A DNA stretch of 64,000 nucleotides, from the NCBI GenBank assembly GCA_905182895.1, contig CAJJDD010000008.1, positions 1 to 64,000 on the forward strand. The letters run 5' to 3'. Below the pieces are notes generated by a model. It was not told the origin of the DNA and did no database searches. It worked only from the letters and a program-made list of their open reading frames with translations. Below, piece after piece: positions 35,296-46,274 of this stretch. The stretch comes from Flavobacteriales bacterium UBA4466 (GTDB lineage: Bacteria > Bacteroidota > Bacteroidia > Flavobacteriales_D > Sanyastnellaceae). Position numbers and translations under genes: made by a program. How positions within the stretch are numbered: the stretch's first letter is position 1; the number at the start of each line of letters is the position of its first letter.

Positions 35296-36712
35296 TTGAA
35301 AAGTTTATTTACAATATTATTCATTTTATTCCTTTCTGCGTCAGGATGTACTCAGTCATTTTTAAATTCTTCATATTTTTTCCAAGCAGATATAGAGTTT
35401 TTATTTAGTCATTTACAGGAGATTCATCCTAATTCCTCGGAAGTGGATTCATCTAAGGTTGAAATAATAAAGAGTGGATTAAAGTCAGAATATTACTCTG
35501 AGAGTGATGCCTTTTTCATTTTTAATGGATTCTTGAAGCTTCTTAATGATGGTCATAGTAATGTTAAATTTTCTTCGGAGAGAACAAAGGAAATTATTCA
35601 ATATGGAGAGTTTTTTCCCTACCAATTACAGTTTTTCGATTCTACAGCTGTTGTTACAGGTACTATTGGGTTGCGGTATGAAGAAATTCAAAGAAGAGAA
35701 ATATTCAAAATAAATAATATTCCTATTAAATCTATTCTAGAAGATTTGGCTATAGTGTCTATGGTAGACGGAGAACATAACACCTCTAGCAGTGAGTGGC
35801 TGTCTGATGATTTTTGGTTCTATTTCACACTTTATATTAAGTTTAGAAGTTCCTACAGTATCTAATAGAGAGATATTAAGCGTTAGAAGGTATATGACAA
35901 GTGCCTCTCTCAAAGAATTTTTAAAAACATCTTTTTTAGAGGACTTTAATTCGGGGCCATTTGATCTAAGTTGTATGAATGGAATAACCGTGTTATCTGT
36001 TTCTAATTTTAATCAGAAGTCTCCATTATGGTGGAAAATAAAATTGAAGTCCATATTTAAAGAACTAGATAAACAGGATATTTCTGAACTCGTTTTGGAT
36101 TTAAGAGATAACGGAGGAGGACAAGAAAATCTGCAGAATATTCTTTTAGAGTCTTTCGGAGTATCAACCTCCGAGAAGTATGAACTGGAAGTAATTAAGA
36201 AGATTGATTTTAGGACAGTCAGCGGGATTCAAAACGAACGGAAGGAGAAATTGAAATCGATGGGCCTAGAAAATTTCGTGTTTAGGGAAGATTATGGAGA
36301 TGATTTCAAAGGGAGAAAAGGAGCTCATTATAAATCAGCCAAACAGCGCTACTCTGGAGAGTTATTTATTCTTATAGATGGGACTACATTTAGCTGCGCT
36401 AGTGATGCTGCTGCTATACTGAAAGAAAATTACCCTCGAACAAAATTAATTGGCACCGAAACCAGAGGAAGCGGGAAAGTTAATTATGCAGGTTATTTTG
36501 TGCATGTAGAATTACCTAAAACAGGTTTTGTTATAAGAGTGCCCCGAGTAAAGTATATTTTGAATAACAAGTTGTGTTCTGAGTATTCAGGTATTATTCC
36601 TGATATTCATGTGGCCATGGATAAGTCAGACGTTCAGAAAGATGTAGACTCTCAACTAACGTTTCTATTCAACTATTTGAGAGAGAAAGAAAGTGCTTTA
36701 GAAGAGAATTAA
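35296..36712 (+). CDS. S41 family peptidase, frameshifted near 35.85 kb
   Basis: 'ISELVLDLRDNGGGQENLQNILLESF', 'GELFILIDGTTFSCASDAAAILKENYPRTKLIGTETRGSGKVNYAGYF'. Confidence 0.85.
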
Positions 36713-37287
36713 AGTTCTTCTTTATCAGCTAGAAAACTACCGCTGAAAGAAGATGAGGTGGTCAAAGGAGTTAACCCGTCTAATGAAGGGGCTATATCTA
36801 ATTGAAATGTAATATCATCAGCCACTATGCCTGGCTCACCTTGAGTCAATTCAAAGGCTCCAGCAGTAACGACATATTTAGTTAAAGGAGAAAGAGAATT
36901 GAAATTTACCTCCTCAATTACAAAAGTCACATTATTAGAATCTGGATGAGCTTGGAAGAATCTCACATTACTTAAGCCTAAAAGATCACCCTCACTGAGC
37001 GCTGGAATAACTACTCTCATATTTAAATGATGAGGCTCTACTTCTCCTTCTAATTCTATTTTAGTAGTAGTGTAATAGTCTTTCCCCGTAATAATATCCG
37101 ATCCAAAATCATCTGTATCATTGGCTAAAGTTACCCAATGAGCATCGGTAAGCTGATATTCAGTGCCATCAAGAGATAAGCTTCCACATTCACATGTATA
37201 GGTTAAATCGTTCAGGGGAACTTCTTTTTTACAAGAAGCGAAAAGCAGCACATCAAGGATTAAAAAAATGAGAATTTTCTTATACAT
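36709..37287 (-). CDS. Hypothetical lipoprotein
   Basis: Lipobox 'FASCKKE'; 192-aa open frame. Confidence 0.6.
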   Translation of the reverse strand: MYKKILIFLILDVLLFASCKKEVPLNDLTYTCECGSLSLDGTEYQLTDAHWVTLANDTDDFGSDIITGKDYYTTTKIELEGEVEPHHLNMRVVIPALSEGDLLGLSNVRFFQAHPDSNNVTFVIEEVNFNSLSPLTKYVVTAGAFELTQGEPGIVADDITFQLDIAPSLDGLTPLTTSSSFSGSFLADKEEL

Positions 37288-37321
37288 AAGTCTAATTTAG
37301 AATTTGTGAAATTACCGATTT

Positions 37322-38558
37322 TTAAGGGTATAGAAGGTATTTCGATCGTGTTTTTTTAAACTCTTGAAGTCCATCGTGCCATAATTCTCTTATTTGCGCC
37401 TCATTTTTTCCTTCTGAAATTTGTTTTCTTAAGTTATCACTTCCTGCCAATAAATCGAAGAAATTAGGCCTACTGAATAAATCTTCACCTAAAACTTCAT
37501 GAGCCTCCAGTATACTATTTAAATTGAGTTGAGCTGAGCAGATATAGTTTTCAGTGTCATTGTCATTAAAAGAATAAGCGTTACATCTTATGCCCTTTAG
37601 CTTTGGGGTAGGAGCCTCTTTTCGAGGTTCGGGAGTGAAGAAAGTTCCGTCTCCTCTAAGTTTTGGATGACCGTAAACCTGAAAGGGATTATCTGTACCG
37701 CGCCCTACACTAACTGAGGTCCCTTCAAAAAAGCACAGTGAAGGATATAGAATTACACTTGTGTAGTTCGGTAAATTGGGGCTTGGTTTTACTGGTAAGA
37801 AATACCTGGTAGAATGAGTGTATTCTTTACATGAAATAATTCTCAAATCACAAGAGAGTCCTTTCTCTAACCACCCTTCTCCGTTAATCATAAGAGCATA
37901 TTCCCCTATAGTCATTCCGTGACAGACTGGAATCGCGTGCATTCCTATAAATGATTTGAAATCAGGATTTAGAATAGGTCCATCTATCACATGTGCATTC
38001 GGGTTCGGTCTATCTAGCACCAGTACTTCTATCCCAACTTCAGCTGCTGCCTCCATAATGTAATGTAGAGTAGAGATATACGTGTAGAACCGAACTCCTA
38101 CATCTTGAATATCGAAGACGAGTACATCTAAGCCTTTAAGTAATTCTAACGAGGGTTTTTTATTTTTTCAATAATATTTCTGATGAAGAAAAGCTTGTGG
38201 CTTTAGAGTCATTAATTATTGCGCCCGCAGCGCCTTCACCTCTAAATCCATGCTCAGGGCAGAAAATGCGTTGCAATGCTATTCCATGAGCCATTAAAGT
38301 GTCCACTAGATGAACACCATTTATCTGTGAGGAAGGGTTGCCTACTAGGCCTACATTTTTATCTCTTAGCAGCTCTACTACTTTTATTATCTGGTCTGCA
38401 CCAGTTTTGAAATTTTCCGAAAGTGGCGTTAAACAATTTTCTCTTTTAGGAACGTGCACCGCGTCATTTTTAAGTTCCGAAACTGAGGTGGAATCAGTAT
38501 CCACCTTAAGGGCGCATGAAAGAATGAGAAGAGAGATAGAGTATAAAATAAATTTCAT
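37322..38558 (-). CDS. DUF1343 (NamZ-like exo-beta-N-acetylmuramidase) lipoprotein, frameshifted near 38.1 kb
   Basis: 'LLRDKNVGLVGNPSSQINGVHLVDTLMAHGIALQRIFCPEHGFRGEGAAGA' and 'VLVLDRPNPNAHVIDGPILNPDFKSFIGMHAIPVCHGMTIGEYALMINGEGWL'. Confidence 0.9.
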
Positions 38559-38738
38559 GATAAGGTCGATTACAAAAACCGTGTCAGCTTTCTTCAAAGA
38601 TCAAAAATGTTTCTAACCAATAAACTAGAATTTGAATTCTCTTTGAATAAAATGTTGTTCACTACAGCTTAGCTATTTTAACTTTGATTAAATTAAGATA
38701 GATAAACCAAGAATTAGCTATTCTAATGTAGCTTGGCT

Positions 38739-38746
38739 TACTTTTG
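38739..38746 (+). promoter_or_regulatory. Candidate -7 box TACTTTTG close to the start codon
   Basis: TACTTTTG 13 nt before the ATG at 38760, implying a very short leader. Confidence 0.45.
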
Positions 38747-38759
38747 CAGGCGACTTTAT

Positions 38760-40274
38760 ATGACGAACTTTTACTGGTACATATCAAAACGAATTAGCTC
38801 GGGAAAGGGCTTTAAAAAAGGCTTTTCACGGCCTATTATTCATATAGCCACAGGAGCTGTGGCTCTGGGGATAGCAGTGATGCTTATAAGCATAGCTATA
38901 GTGATAGGTTTTCAGAATGAGGTTAGAGATAAAGTAGTCGGTTTCGGTTCTCATGTGCAGATAAGTCAAAACTCCGGAGCTCAAAGCAAAGAGTCCATTC
39001 CTATGTTAACCAATGATTCACTTGTCAGTGAAATCAAAAAAATAAGCTGTGTTAAGCATGTCCAGAAATTCGCTATTAAGCCCGGGATATTAGAAACAAA
39101 AAAAGACGTAGAAGGCGCTATAATTAAAGGTGTTTCTTCGGATTTTGATTGGACTTTCTTCAATGATAAATTAGTGAAGGGGACTACGCTGTCTGCAGAC
39201 TCTTTAGAGGTAAAGAAGCACATAATGCTTTCCGAAACCATAGCTAAAAGGCTAAGAATAAGCGTAGGAGAGAGGTTGACTGTGTATTTCGTGCTTAACC
39301 AAGAGGATTTAAAACCTAGAACGTTTAAGGTGGTAGGAATATATAACTCTGGATTTGTAGAGTTCGATGAACAATTTGTTTTTGTGCCCTTAGACATAAT
39401 GGCCAAAATCAGCAAATGGGGTATAGAGTCTCAAGTAAAAGTAACGGAGGAAAAAGAGAAAAACAGATGGAAAGGTTCTGAAAGTGGCTTTGGGGGTGAA
39501 GGACTTTTAAAATTTGAATGGAGTAAAATGAAATGGCGTGGATCAGGGCCGCATTATTTGAGCTACAAGGATACTTCCATAATAGAGTTGATCGTTAGAG
39601 ATAGGTTCGAAACCATTCCGGATACGTCTAGAATTATGTTTTCGGTTGACGGTGAAGACCCGCTTAGATTGCTTCCATTAGTGGTTAGTTCGGGTGCTAC
39701 TCATTCTGAATACTGTGGCGGATATGAAGTACTGCTCACGGACTATGAGTCGATATTAAATGCGGATGACGCGTTAACTTTTTCTTTGCCGTACTACTAC
39801 CGAAGTGATACTATATTGTCTCGGTTTCCAGAGATCTTTAATTGGCTAGCTACACTGGATATAAATGTCATTATACTAATTATTCTTATGATATTCGTGG
39901 CTATCATTAATATAGCGAGTGCTATTTTGATAATCATCATAGAAAAAACGAGTTTGATAGGATTGTTTAAGGCCTTTGGCGCGAGTACGACTAGGCTTAG
40001 TGGTCTTTTTATAGTGCTTGCTGGCAGAATTCTTGTAATCGGTTTAATCGTGGGGAACATCTTAGGCTTAGGGTTTTGTATTCTTCAAGATAAATTTGGG
40101 TTGGTGAAGTTAGACCCTGAAAAATATATTTTAGATAAAGTTCCGATTGACTTAAACTGGACTTATGTCTGTCAGATTAATCTTATAACACTGGTTATAT
40201 GTGTTTTGTTTATGATTCTCCCAGTATTATATGTCTCTCGAATAGACCCTGTAAGGGCCATTAAGTTTGACTAA
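38760..40274 (+). CDS. ABC transporter permease, LolC/LolE (FtsX-like) type
   Basis: 'YISKRISSGKGFKKGFSRPIIHIATGAVALGIAVMLISIAIVIGFQNEVRDKVVGFGSHVQI' and C-term 'SRIDPVRAIKFD'. The ORF track starts at 38733, but ATG 38760 fits the family start better. Confidence 0.88.
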   Translation: MTNFYWYISKRISSGKGFKKGFSRPIIHIATGAVALGIAVMLISIAIVIGFQNEVRDKVVGFGSHVQISQNSGAQSKESIPMLTNDSLVSEIKKISCVKHVQKFAIKPGILETKKDVEGAIIKGVSSDFDWTFFNDKLVKGTTLSADSLEVKKHIMLSETIAKRLRISVGERLTVYFVLNQEDLKPRTFKVVGIYNSGFVEFDEQFVFVPLDIMAKISKWGIESQVKVTEEKEKNRWKGSESGFGGEGLLKFEWSKMKWRGSGPHYLSYKDTSIIELIVRDRFETIPDTSRIMFSVDGEDPLRLLPLVVSSGATHSEYCGGYEVLLTDYESILNADDALTFSLPYYYRSDTILSRFPEIFNWLATLDINVIILIILMIFVAIINIASAILIIIIEKTSLIGLFKAFGASTTRLSGLFIVLAGRILVIGLIVGNILGLGFCILQDKFGLVKLDPEKYILDKVPIDLNWTYVCQINLITLVICVLFMILPVLYVSRIDPVRAIKFD

Positions 40275-40312
40275 CTCCGCAGAACGTTTAACTATTGTTA
40301 CTTCTAAAAGAG

Positions 40313-40320
40313 TACTTTTG
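40313..40320 (+). promoter_or_regulatory. Candidate -7 box TACTTTTG immediately followed by CAACGC
   Basis: TAnnTTTG 21 nt before the ATG at 40342; overlaps a TTGCAACGC word. Confidence 0.5.
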
Positions 40321-40341
40321 CAACGCTAAAAAAAGACAAAT

Positions 40342-41325
40342 ATGAAACGCGTTTATGATAACATTCTAGGAGCTATAGGTGATACTCCATTAATAAGATT
40401 AAATAACATAGCCAAGGATATTCCAGGTGAAGTTTGGGCTAAAGTTGAATATTTTAATCCTGGCCATTCTACCAAGGATAGAATGGCTTTGCAGATGCTA
40501 GAAGATGCCGAAAAAGCGGGGAAAATAAAGCCTGGAGGAACTATTATAGAATGTACTTCTGGTAATACAGGAATGGGATTAGCACTAGCAGCATGTGTTA
40601 AAGGGTATAAGCTGATCTGTACTATGAGTGATAAGCAGAGTAAAGAGAAAATAGACATTCTAAGAGCCATGGGAGCAGACGTAAGAGTGTGTCCTACGAA
40701 TGTAGAAGCAGATCATCCTGAAAGTTATTATAGCGTGGCTACAAGATTAGCCAATGAAATTCCTAATTCATTTTATCCATTTCAGTATGATAATCTTTCT
40801 AATAGAAAGGCTCATTACTTAACTACTGGCCCAGAAATTTGGGACCAAACAGATGGGAAAATAACTCATTTTGTAGTAGGGGTAGGGACTGGAGGGACTA
40901 TTTCAGGTGTAGGTCAGTATTTAAAAGAGCAAAACCCTGAGGTGAAACTCTGGGGTGGAGATACGTATGGATCTGTTTTTAAGAAATACCACGAAACTGG
41001 AATTTTCGATGAGAATGAAATTCATTCATACATCACCGAGGGTATAGGAGAAGATATTCTTCCTAAAAATGTAGATTTCGATTTAATAGATCACTTCGAA
41101 AAAGTAACAGATAAAGATGGTGCTTTAGTAGCTAGAGAATTGGCTTTAAAAGAGGGATTACTTTTAGGTTATTCATGTGGATCAGCATTTCAGGTAATTC
41201 GTCAAATGAAAGATCAGCTTACGGAAGATTCCGTTACTGTAGTATTATTCCACGATCACGGAAGTAGATACGTAGGTAAAGTCTTTAATGATGAATGGAT
41301 GAGAGAGCAAGGGTTTATAGACTAG
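40342..41325 (+). CDS. Cysteine synthase / cystathionine beta-synthase family PLP enzyme
   Basis: 'IGDTPLIRLNNIAK...VEYFNPGHSTKDRMALQMLEDAEKAGKIKPGGTIIECTSGNTGMGLALAA', 'VVGVGTGGTISGVGQYLKE', 'GYSCGSAFQVI'. Confidence 0.93.
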   Translation: MKRVYDNILGAIGDTPLIRLNNIAKDIPGEVWAKVEYFNPGHSTKDRMALQMLEDAEKAGKIKPGGTIIECTSGNTGMGLALAACVKGYKLICTMSDKQSKEKIDILRAMGADVRVCPTNVEADHPESYYSVATRLANEIPNSFYPFQYDNLSNRKAHYLTTGPEIWDQTDGKITHFVVGVGTGGTISGVGQYLKEQNPEVKLWGGDTYGSVFKKYHETGIFDENEIHSYITEGIGEDILPKNVDFDLIDHFEKVTDKDGALVARELALKEGLLLGYSCGSAFQVIRQMKDQLTEDSVTVVLFHDHGSRYVGKVFNDEWMREQGFID

Positions 41326-41642
41326 GCCTGTTTTTTACGGTTCCATTTATAAAGTTGAAATCGAGTTTTAGCGCTCTTTATTGAATTCGTTTACAACAGA
41401 GGTCTATTCCCTCCTTGATCGACAAGCTATAAATTTCCAGCAGAATCCTAGTACGTTTCGAGTAGATTAAATTGCGGTTAGTTCATTCTCTGAGCTGTTT
41501 GTTTTGAGTTAACTAGCTTAATGTAATCCTATGCAGATGCTATGATTAGCCAGAGTGACAATCTGAAAATCAGCAGTTTTTACAGATACGATTTTAAATT
41601 AATGTTATTTGTGGTCTTAACCCTTAGTTATACGGATGGTGT

Positions 41643-44600
41643 CTAGCGAATAATCAAAATGTGACCAAACTGCTCTTCCCCTTTTGTGCCTTTCTCGTCC
41701 TCAAAAGTGAATAACAATCTCCAAGTGTAAATACCGTCTTCTACATAATGAGTTCCCTGCTGAAATGAACCATCCCAGTATAAATCTGGAGATTGACTGG
41801 TGAACACTACGTCTCCATTTCTATCCATTATCCAAAAGTTATAGTTGTTGAAATTACATTTGGAAGCGCTCACCTCAAAAATATCATTTATCCCATCATT
41901 GTCAGGAGTAAATGTGTTAGGTACATATATTCTGCAATCTTCACATTGCTCAAATTCTAGAAATATTTCATCTGTCTTGCTTTCACAAGAGCTTATCACT
42001 TCAATTTGGTAAAGACCTGTTTCTGTTACATCACGTATGCTGTCATTTATTTGGTCATTCCAATTTATTTGAACTGGGTAATTGAATGATTCGTCCCACG
42101 CGTCAATAGTGTAAGTGAGTCCAGTACATAAAATCAGATCATCACCGAGATAAAGTTCAAAAGGTGGAATGATTTCAATGTAAATTTCATCTGAGAAAAC
42201 ACAATTATTGAGTTGTGAAGTAGCGGTGTACGTACCTGTTAATGTAGGTGAAATAGCCGCTGTATTCTCTCCGGTTGACCAAATGACTGATGCGTTAGGG
42301 CTTGATGCTAGGGCTTGGATTTGAGCATTCTCATTGTAACAAATTATTCTATCTGCTCCCAAATCAAAATAAGGTATTGGATTCACAACGACTGAGACCT
42401 CATCTGTTTCTGCACACCCGTTTTGAATCACCTCCACTGAATATGTTCCAGACTCATTTACTGTATATGAGCTATCTGTTGTACCGTCTTGCCAGGTATA
42501 GGAATCACCTACATTGGTTAGATTTAGAACTAATATTTCTCCCTGGCACAGCTGGGTATCGATTCCTAGGTTAAATGAAGGCAATGGAATAACCTCAAGA
42601 GCAACACTTTCTGAGAATTCACATCCATTTATTTCGGCTGTTAATTGGTAAACACCTGATGAGTTTGTAGTAATGGATGGAGTGATTTCCCCTGAACTCC
42701 AAATAAATTGATCTGCTAAGACATCTGTATTAAATATCACTTGCTCTCCTTCGCAAATACTTTGGTCAGGTCCTAGACCGATTACGATAGGAGATACATT
42801 ATCAATTAAAACGGTGTCAGTAGCGTTACAGTTGCCTAGGGTTACTATTACCGAGTAAGTACCTGAAATTTCGGCTGGGTAGGTTGTTGAAGTCGAGCCG
42901 TTATTCCATAGATATGAATCTGCCACAACATTAGGTTCTAGTGTTAGAATATCGCCAGGACATAGGGTTTGATCAGGACCTAAGTCGACACTTTCTAGTG
43001 GGCTGTAGTCTACCACTATGTTATCAGTAAACTCACATCCATTAATACTAACGGTTAGAGTGTATGTATCTTCAGACTCTACAAGTAAAGTTGGGTTAGT
43101 TGAACCGTTTGACCAGTTGTATATTCCATCTTGAACGGTTGCGTCTAGAAGTAGAGACTGTCCTATACAAAGAACCGTATCCATAGGCAGTAAACTTGCT
43201 ATTGGTGCCAAGACCTCTAGTGCTCCAATATCTGAAATGCCACTTCTTCCCTGACCGATTTGATCAAGGTTGCTGGCTAAATCATCGTTGCCTGCATTGA
43301 TCGCTGGGCTAATAGGGTCGCAAGATTCCACCTGGTGAGTGTCAGTATTCCCTCCATTGTTAGTCAAAGGAAAAATAAGTGGATTTAAATCCAATAAATC
43401 ACCAGTTGTTACCCCGATAAAAGTCACCTCAGCGTCTGAAGTTTGTACCAGATTGTGACCTCCTGTTGAACTCATTTCACCAGCCAAATGTCTTCCAGAA
43501 TCTGATGAAATGTTTTCAGCTGAAAGACAATTGTTAAGGATTACAGTTCCATCTAGATTAAAAATGGCACCACCGCCACCTGAGCCAGCAGCACCGCCAC
43601 CGCTAAACCATCCACCGCCACCGTTTCCGCCTAATGCTTCATTAAAAGCGAAGGTGCAATTTGTAATGCTAAAATCTCCTGAGTTATTAAATAGCCCACC
43701 TCCAAGACCTGCTCCTCCGCCACCTCCTGAGCCTCCGCTGCAGCATCCTTGTCCTCCATTCCCTCCATAAAGGCCGCCATCACCTGATGGGCCAGAGTTT
43801 CCTCCCCAGGAATTTGCACCACCACCACCACCGCCACCACCAAATCCACCATCACCTCCAGCTCCTGAAATTGATCCACCACCGCCACCACCACCGGCCC
43901 AGTTTCCAACTCCTCCATTCCCATTTTGACCTCCTGCACTACCTCCATTTCCACCTCCAAGTCCACCAGGACTAGAAACCACACCTGAACCTTGGTGATG
44001 GGTGCCGCTACCTCCGCGACCACCAATGGCAATGTTTCCGCTAATTGTTGAATTAACCATTACACCAACTGCATCAGTTGTATTGTAAATTGCGCCACCA
44101 AAACCGGGGCCACCACCACCGCCACTTCCACCTCCAGGGGCAATGCCGTTGCCTCCTTTTCCACCTAAAGCCATACAGTCATTAATGGTTGTGTTTTCAA
44201 TAGTGATAATTCCTTCGTTTGCAATAGCTCCCCCCATTCCTCCAATCTGTGCCCCCTGGGTGTCTCCTTCGGTCATTGAATTCCGAATACCAACCTCAAA
44301 TAAGCTTAAATCACCTTGATTCAGAATAGCTCCTCCGTTTTCAGCGAAAACAAACCCCTGATGTATTTCAAGGTGTTCAATAGTGACTATTACACCAGGC
44401 AAGACATGGAACACACGATCTAGTGAGTCAGCGTTTATAATAGTCTCTCTTGTTAATTCTCCTTGGATCACAAGATCCGAAGTGATATCCAGATCTCCTG
44501 AAACACATCCGTTTTCCGAGGATACATTGAGCGTAATTAAGTACTCATTGTTAGGGATAAATATATTGTTCAATCCAGTTATTGCGTTGGACTCCATAAT

Positions 44601-44762
44601 TGCAGCGCGCAATGAACATTCGCCATTTGAGTCGGCACAAATCCCATCACCTGGGCTAATATCTATAGAGTCAGATGAAGTGTCAACTGTAAACTGCCCT
44701 TTCGAATGTAGAGCACCAAAAAGTAAGGCAACTAATAAAACAATCTGTTTCAGTACGTTCAT
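41643..44762 (-). CDS. Large secreted CSLREA-domain protein with Gly-rich tract, PKD/Ig-like repeats and T9SS type B C-terminal domain
   Basis: 'CADSNGECSLRAAIMESNA' (CSLREA-type), Gly-rich 'GGGGGGGSISGAGGDGGFGGGGGGGG', repeats 'LGPDQTLCPGDILTLEP', C-term 'CRIYVPNTFTPDNDGINDIFEVSASKCNFNNYNFWIMDRNGDVVFTS'. Confidence 0.88.
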   Translation of the reverse strand: MNVLKQIVLLVALLFGALHSKGQFTVDTSSDSIDISPGDGICADSNGECSLRAAIMESNAITGLNNIFIPNNEYLITLNVSSENGCVSGDLDITSDLVIQGELTRETIINADSLDRVFHVLPGVIVTIEHLEIHQGFVFAENGGAILNQGDLSLFEVGIRNSMTEGDTQGAQIGGMGGAIANEGIITIENTTINDCMALGGKGGNGIAPGGGSGGGGGPGFGGAIYNTTDAVGVMVNSTISGNIAIGGRGGSGTHHQGSGVVSSPGGLGGGNGGSAGGQNGNGGVGNWAGGGGGGGSISGAGGDGGFGGGGGGGGANSWGGNSGPSGDGGLYGGNGGQGCCSGGSGGGGGAGLGGGLFNNSGDFSITNCTFAFNEALGGNGGGGWFSGGGAAGSGGGGAIFNLDGTVILNNCLSAENISSDSGRHLAGEMSSTGGHNLVQTSDAEVTFIGVTTGDLLDLNPLIFPLTNNGGNTDTHQVESCDPISPAINAGNDDLASNLDQIGQGRSGISDIGALEVLAPIASLLPMDTVLCIGQSLLLDATVQDGIYNWSNGSTNPTLLVESEDTYTLTVSINGCEFTDNIVVDYSPLESVDLGPDQTLCPGDILTLEPNVVADSYLWNNGSTSTTYPAEISGTYSVIVTLGNCNATDTVLIDNVSPIVIGLGPDQSICEGEQVIFNTDVLADQFIWSSGEITPSITTNSSGVYQLTAEINGCEFSESVALEVIPLPSFNLGIDTQLCQGEILVLNLTNVGDSYTWQDGTTDSSYTVNESGTYSVEVIQNGCAETDEVSVVVNPIPYFDLGADRIICYNENAQIQALASSPNASVIWSTGENTAAISPTLTGTYTATSQLNNCVFSDEIYIEIIPPFELYLGDDLILCTGLTYTIDAWDESFNYPVQINWNDQINDSIRDVTETGLYQIEVISSCESKTDEIFLEFEQCEDCRIYVPNTFTPDNDGINDIFEVSASKCNFNNYNFWIMDRNGDVVFTSQSPDLYWDGSFQQGTHYVEDGIYTWRLLFTFEDEKGTKGEEQFGHILIIR

Positions 44763-44970
44763 AAAATGTAATGTAAATAACCCTTTCAAAGCGAGCTAAT
44801 TATTTTTTATTATGGAGATTATTTAAGTTCATAAATTTAAGTCATTTTTAAAAAAAATCTCAATTGTCCCATGACTTAAAATCGTGTGCTAAAAAGAAAA
44901 TTTTTGTCTCCCTAAATCATTCTTTTGATTAAAATCTAGATTTAACATTTACGGTGAGAAAAGAAATTGG

Positions 44971-46185
44971 CTAGTAGTCAAAGTGCTTTTGAGCCATGTC
45001 TGCTATCTGAGACCCTATGGCTAAGGATGCCGTAGCTGCTGGAGAAGGTGCATTTAAAACATGAATAGAATGATCGGTGTACTCTATTCTAAAGTCATCT
45101 CTAGTGTCTCCGTCTTGGCCCAGAAGAAGTGCTCTTACCCCCGCTCTTCCTGGTCTAATGTCATCCATGGTAAGAGAAGGGACCATGCGTTGCAATGTTT
45201 CTAGAAACAACTTTTTACTAAAGGCTCTTTTGTATTCGTTGATTCCAAACTTCATATTTTTCATGAAAAGTTTCCATGTTCCAGGATAGCTTAGGGCATC
45301 TGCAGTATCTTTTAAATTGAAGTCTGTTTTTCCATATCCTTCTCTTTTAAAAGTGAATACCGCATTTGGTCCGCACTCTATTTCTCCATTAGTCATTCGT
45401 GTAAAGTGAACACCTAAAAACGGAAACTCTGGATTAGGGACAGGATAGATAAGGTGCTTCACTTTATGCTTCGCTTGATCAGTTAATTCATAGTAATCAC
45501 CTCTAAAACCTACTACTTTTTCTTTAAGCTTTACATCATCTTTTCGAGCCAATCTATCGGCTTGAAGACCACCGCAAACTATTAATTTATCACAGCTGTA
45601 AACAGATTTGCTCGTTTGTATAGTTGTGAACTCTCCATTCTTTGTGAGGTTTAGTACTTCTTCTCCCAGTTTTAATGAGTTGAATTGATTGGCGGCTAGG
45701 GCCAAATCGGTCATCTTTTCAGTGGCTCCTCTGTAGTCTATAATTCCAGTACAGCCCACCCTTATTCCTCCAATTGAATTACAGTTTGGTTCTATTTCAC
45801 GAACTTGGTCTGCCGTGATTTTTTCCATGTCTTCAATTTCATTTTGAAGTCCCGTTTGGTAGATTTTCTCCATTTGGGGAAGCTCCCATTCTTCAGTAGC
45901 TACTACGACTTTTCCGCAAACATCATGAGCCACCTTATGCTCTTGGGCGAATTTCACTAACTCTCTTCTGCCTTGGATACAATTCACTGCTTTTAGTGAA
46001 CCAGGTGTATAGTAAAGGCCAGAATGAATCACCCCACTATTATTTCCTGTTTGGTGAGCTGCCAGTCCTTTTTCTTTTTCTATGAGCACGATACTCTTAT
46101 TTGGGAACCTCTCAGAAAGTTTAAAGAACGTTGCTGCTCCTATGATTCCTCCTCCTACTATAGCTATATCAAAATGTTGTTTCAT
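44971..46185 (-). CDS. lhgO: L-2-hydroxyglutarate oxidase
   Basis: 'DIAIVGGGIIGAATFFKLSERFPNKSIVLIEKEKGLAAHQTGNNSGVIHSGLYYTPGSLKAVNCIQGRRELVKFAQEH', 'RAGVRALLLGQDGDTRDDFRIE'. Confidence 0.93.
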   Translation of the reverse strand: MKQHFDIAIVGGGIIGAATFFKLSERFPNKSIVLIEKEKGLAAHQTGNNSGVIHSGLYYTPGSLKAVNCIQGRRELVKFAQEHKVAHDVCGKVVVATEEWELPQMEKIYQTGLQNEIEDMEKITADQVREIEPNCNSIGGIRVGCTGIIDYRGATEKMTDLALAANQFNSLKLGEEVLNLTKNGEFTTIQTSKSVYSCDKLIVCGGLQADRLARKDDVKLKEKVVGFRGDYYELTDQAKHKVKHLIYPVPNPEFPFLGVHFTRMTNGEIECGPNAVFTFKREGYGKTDFNLKDTADALSYPGTWKLFMKNMKFGINEYKRAFSKKLFLETLQRMVPSLTMDDIRPGRAGVRALLLGQDGDTRDDFRIEYTDHSIHVLNAPSPAATASLAIGSQIADMAQKHFDY

Positions 46186-46274
46186 TGCAGAAAATAAATT
46201 TTCAACGCAAATTTACAGCTTTTAATACCTTCTAATTTGGTGAATTAAACACCTTATTATAACTTTCCCCCCTG

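Noticed and set aside
43510-44032. Overlapping ORFs on both strands in the Gly-rich tract (43510-43770, 43631-44032, 43787-43975)
   Set aside because: Low-complexity GGN/CCN sequence opens several frames; homology supports only the 41643-44762 frame.
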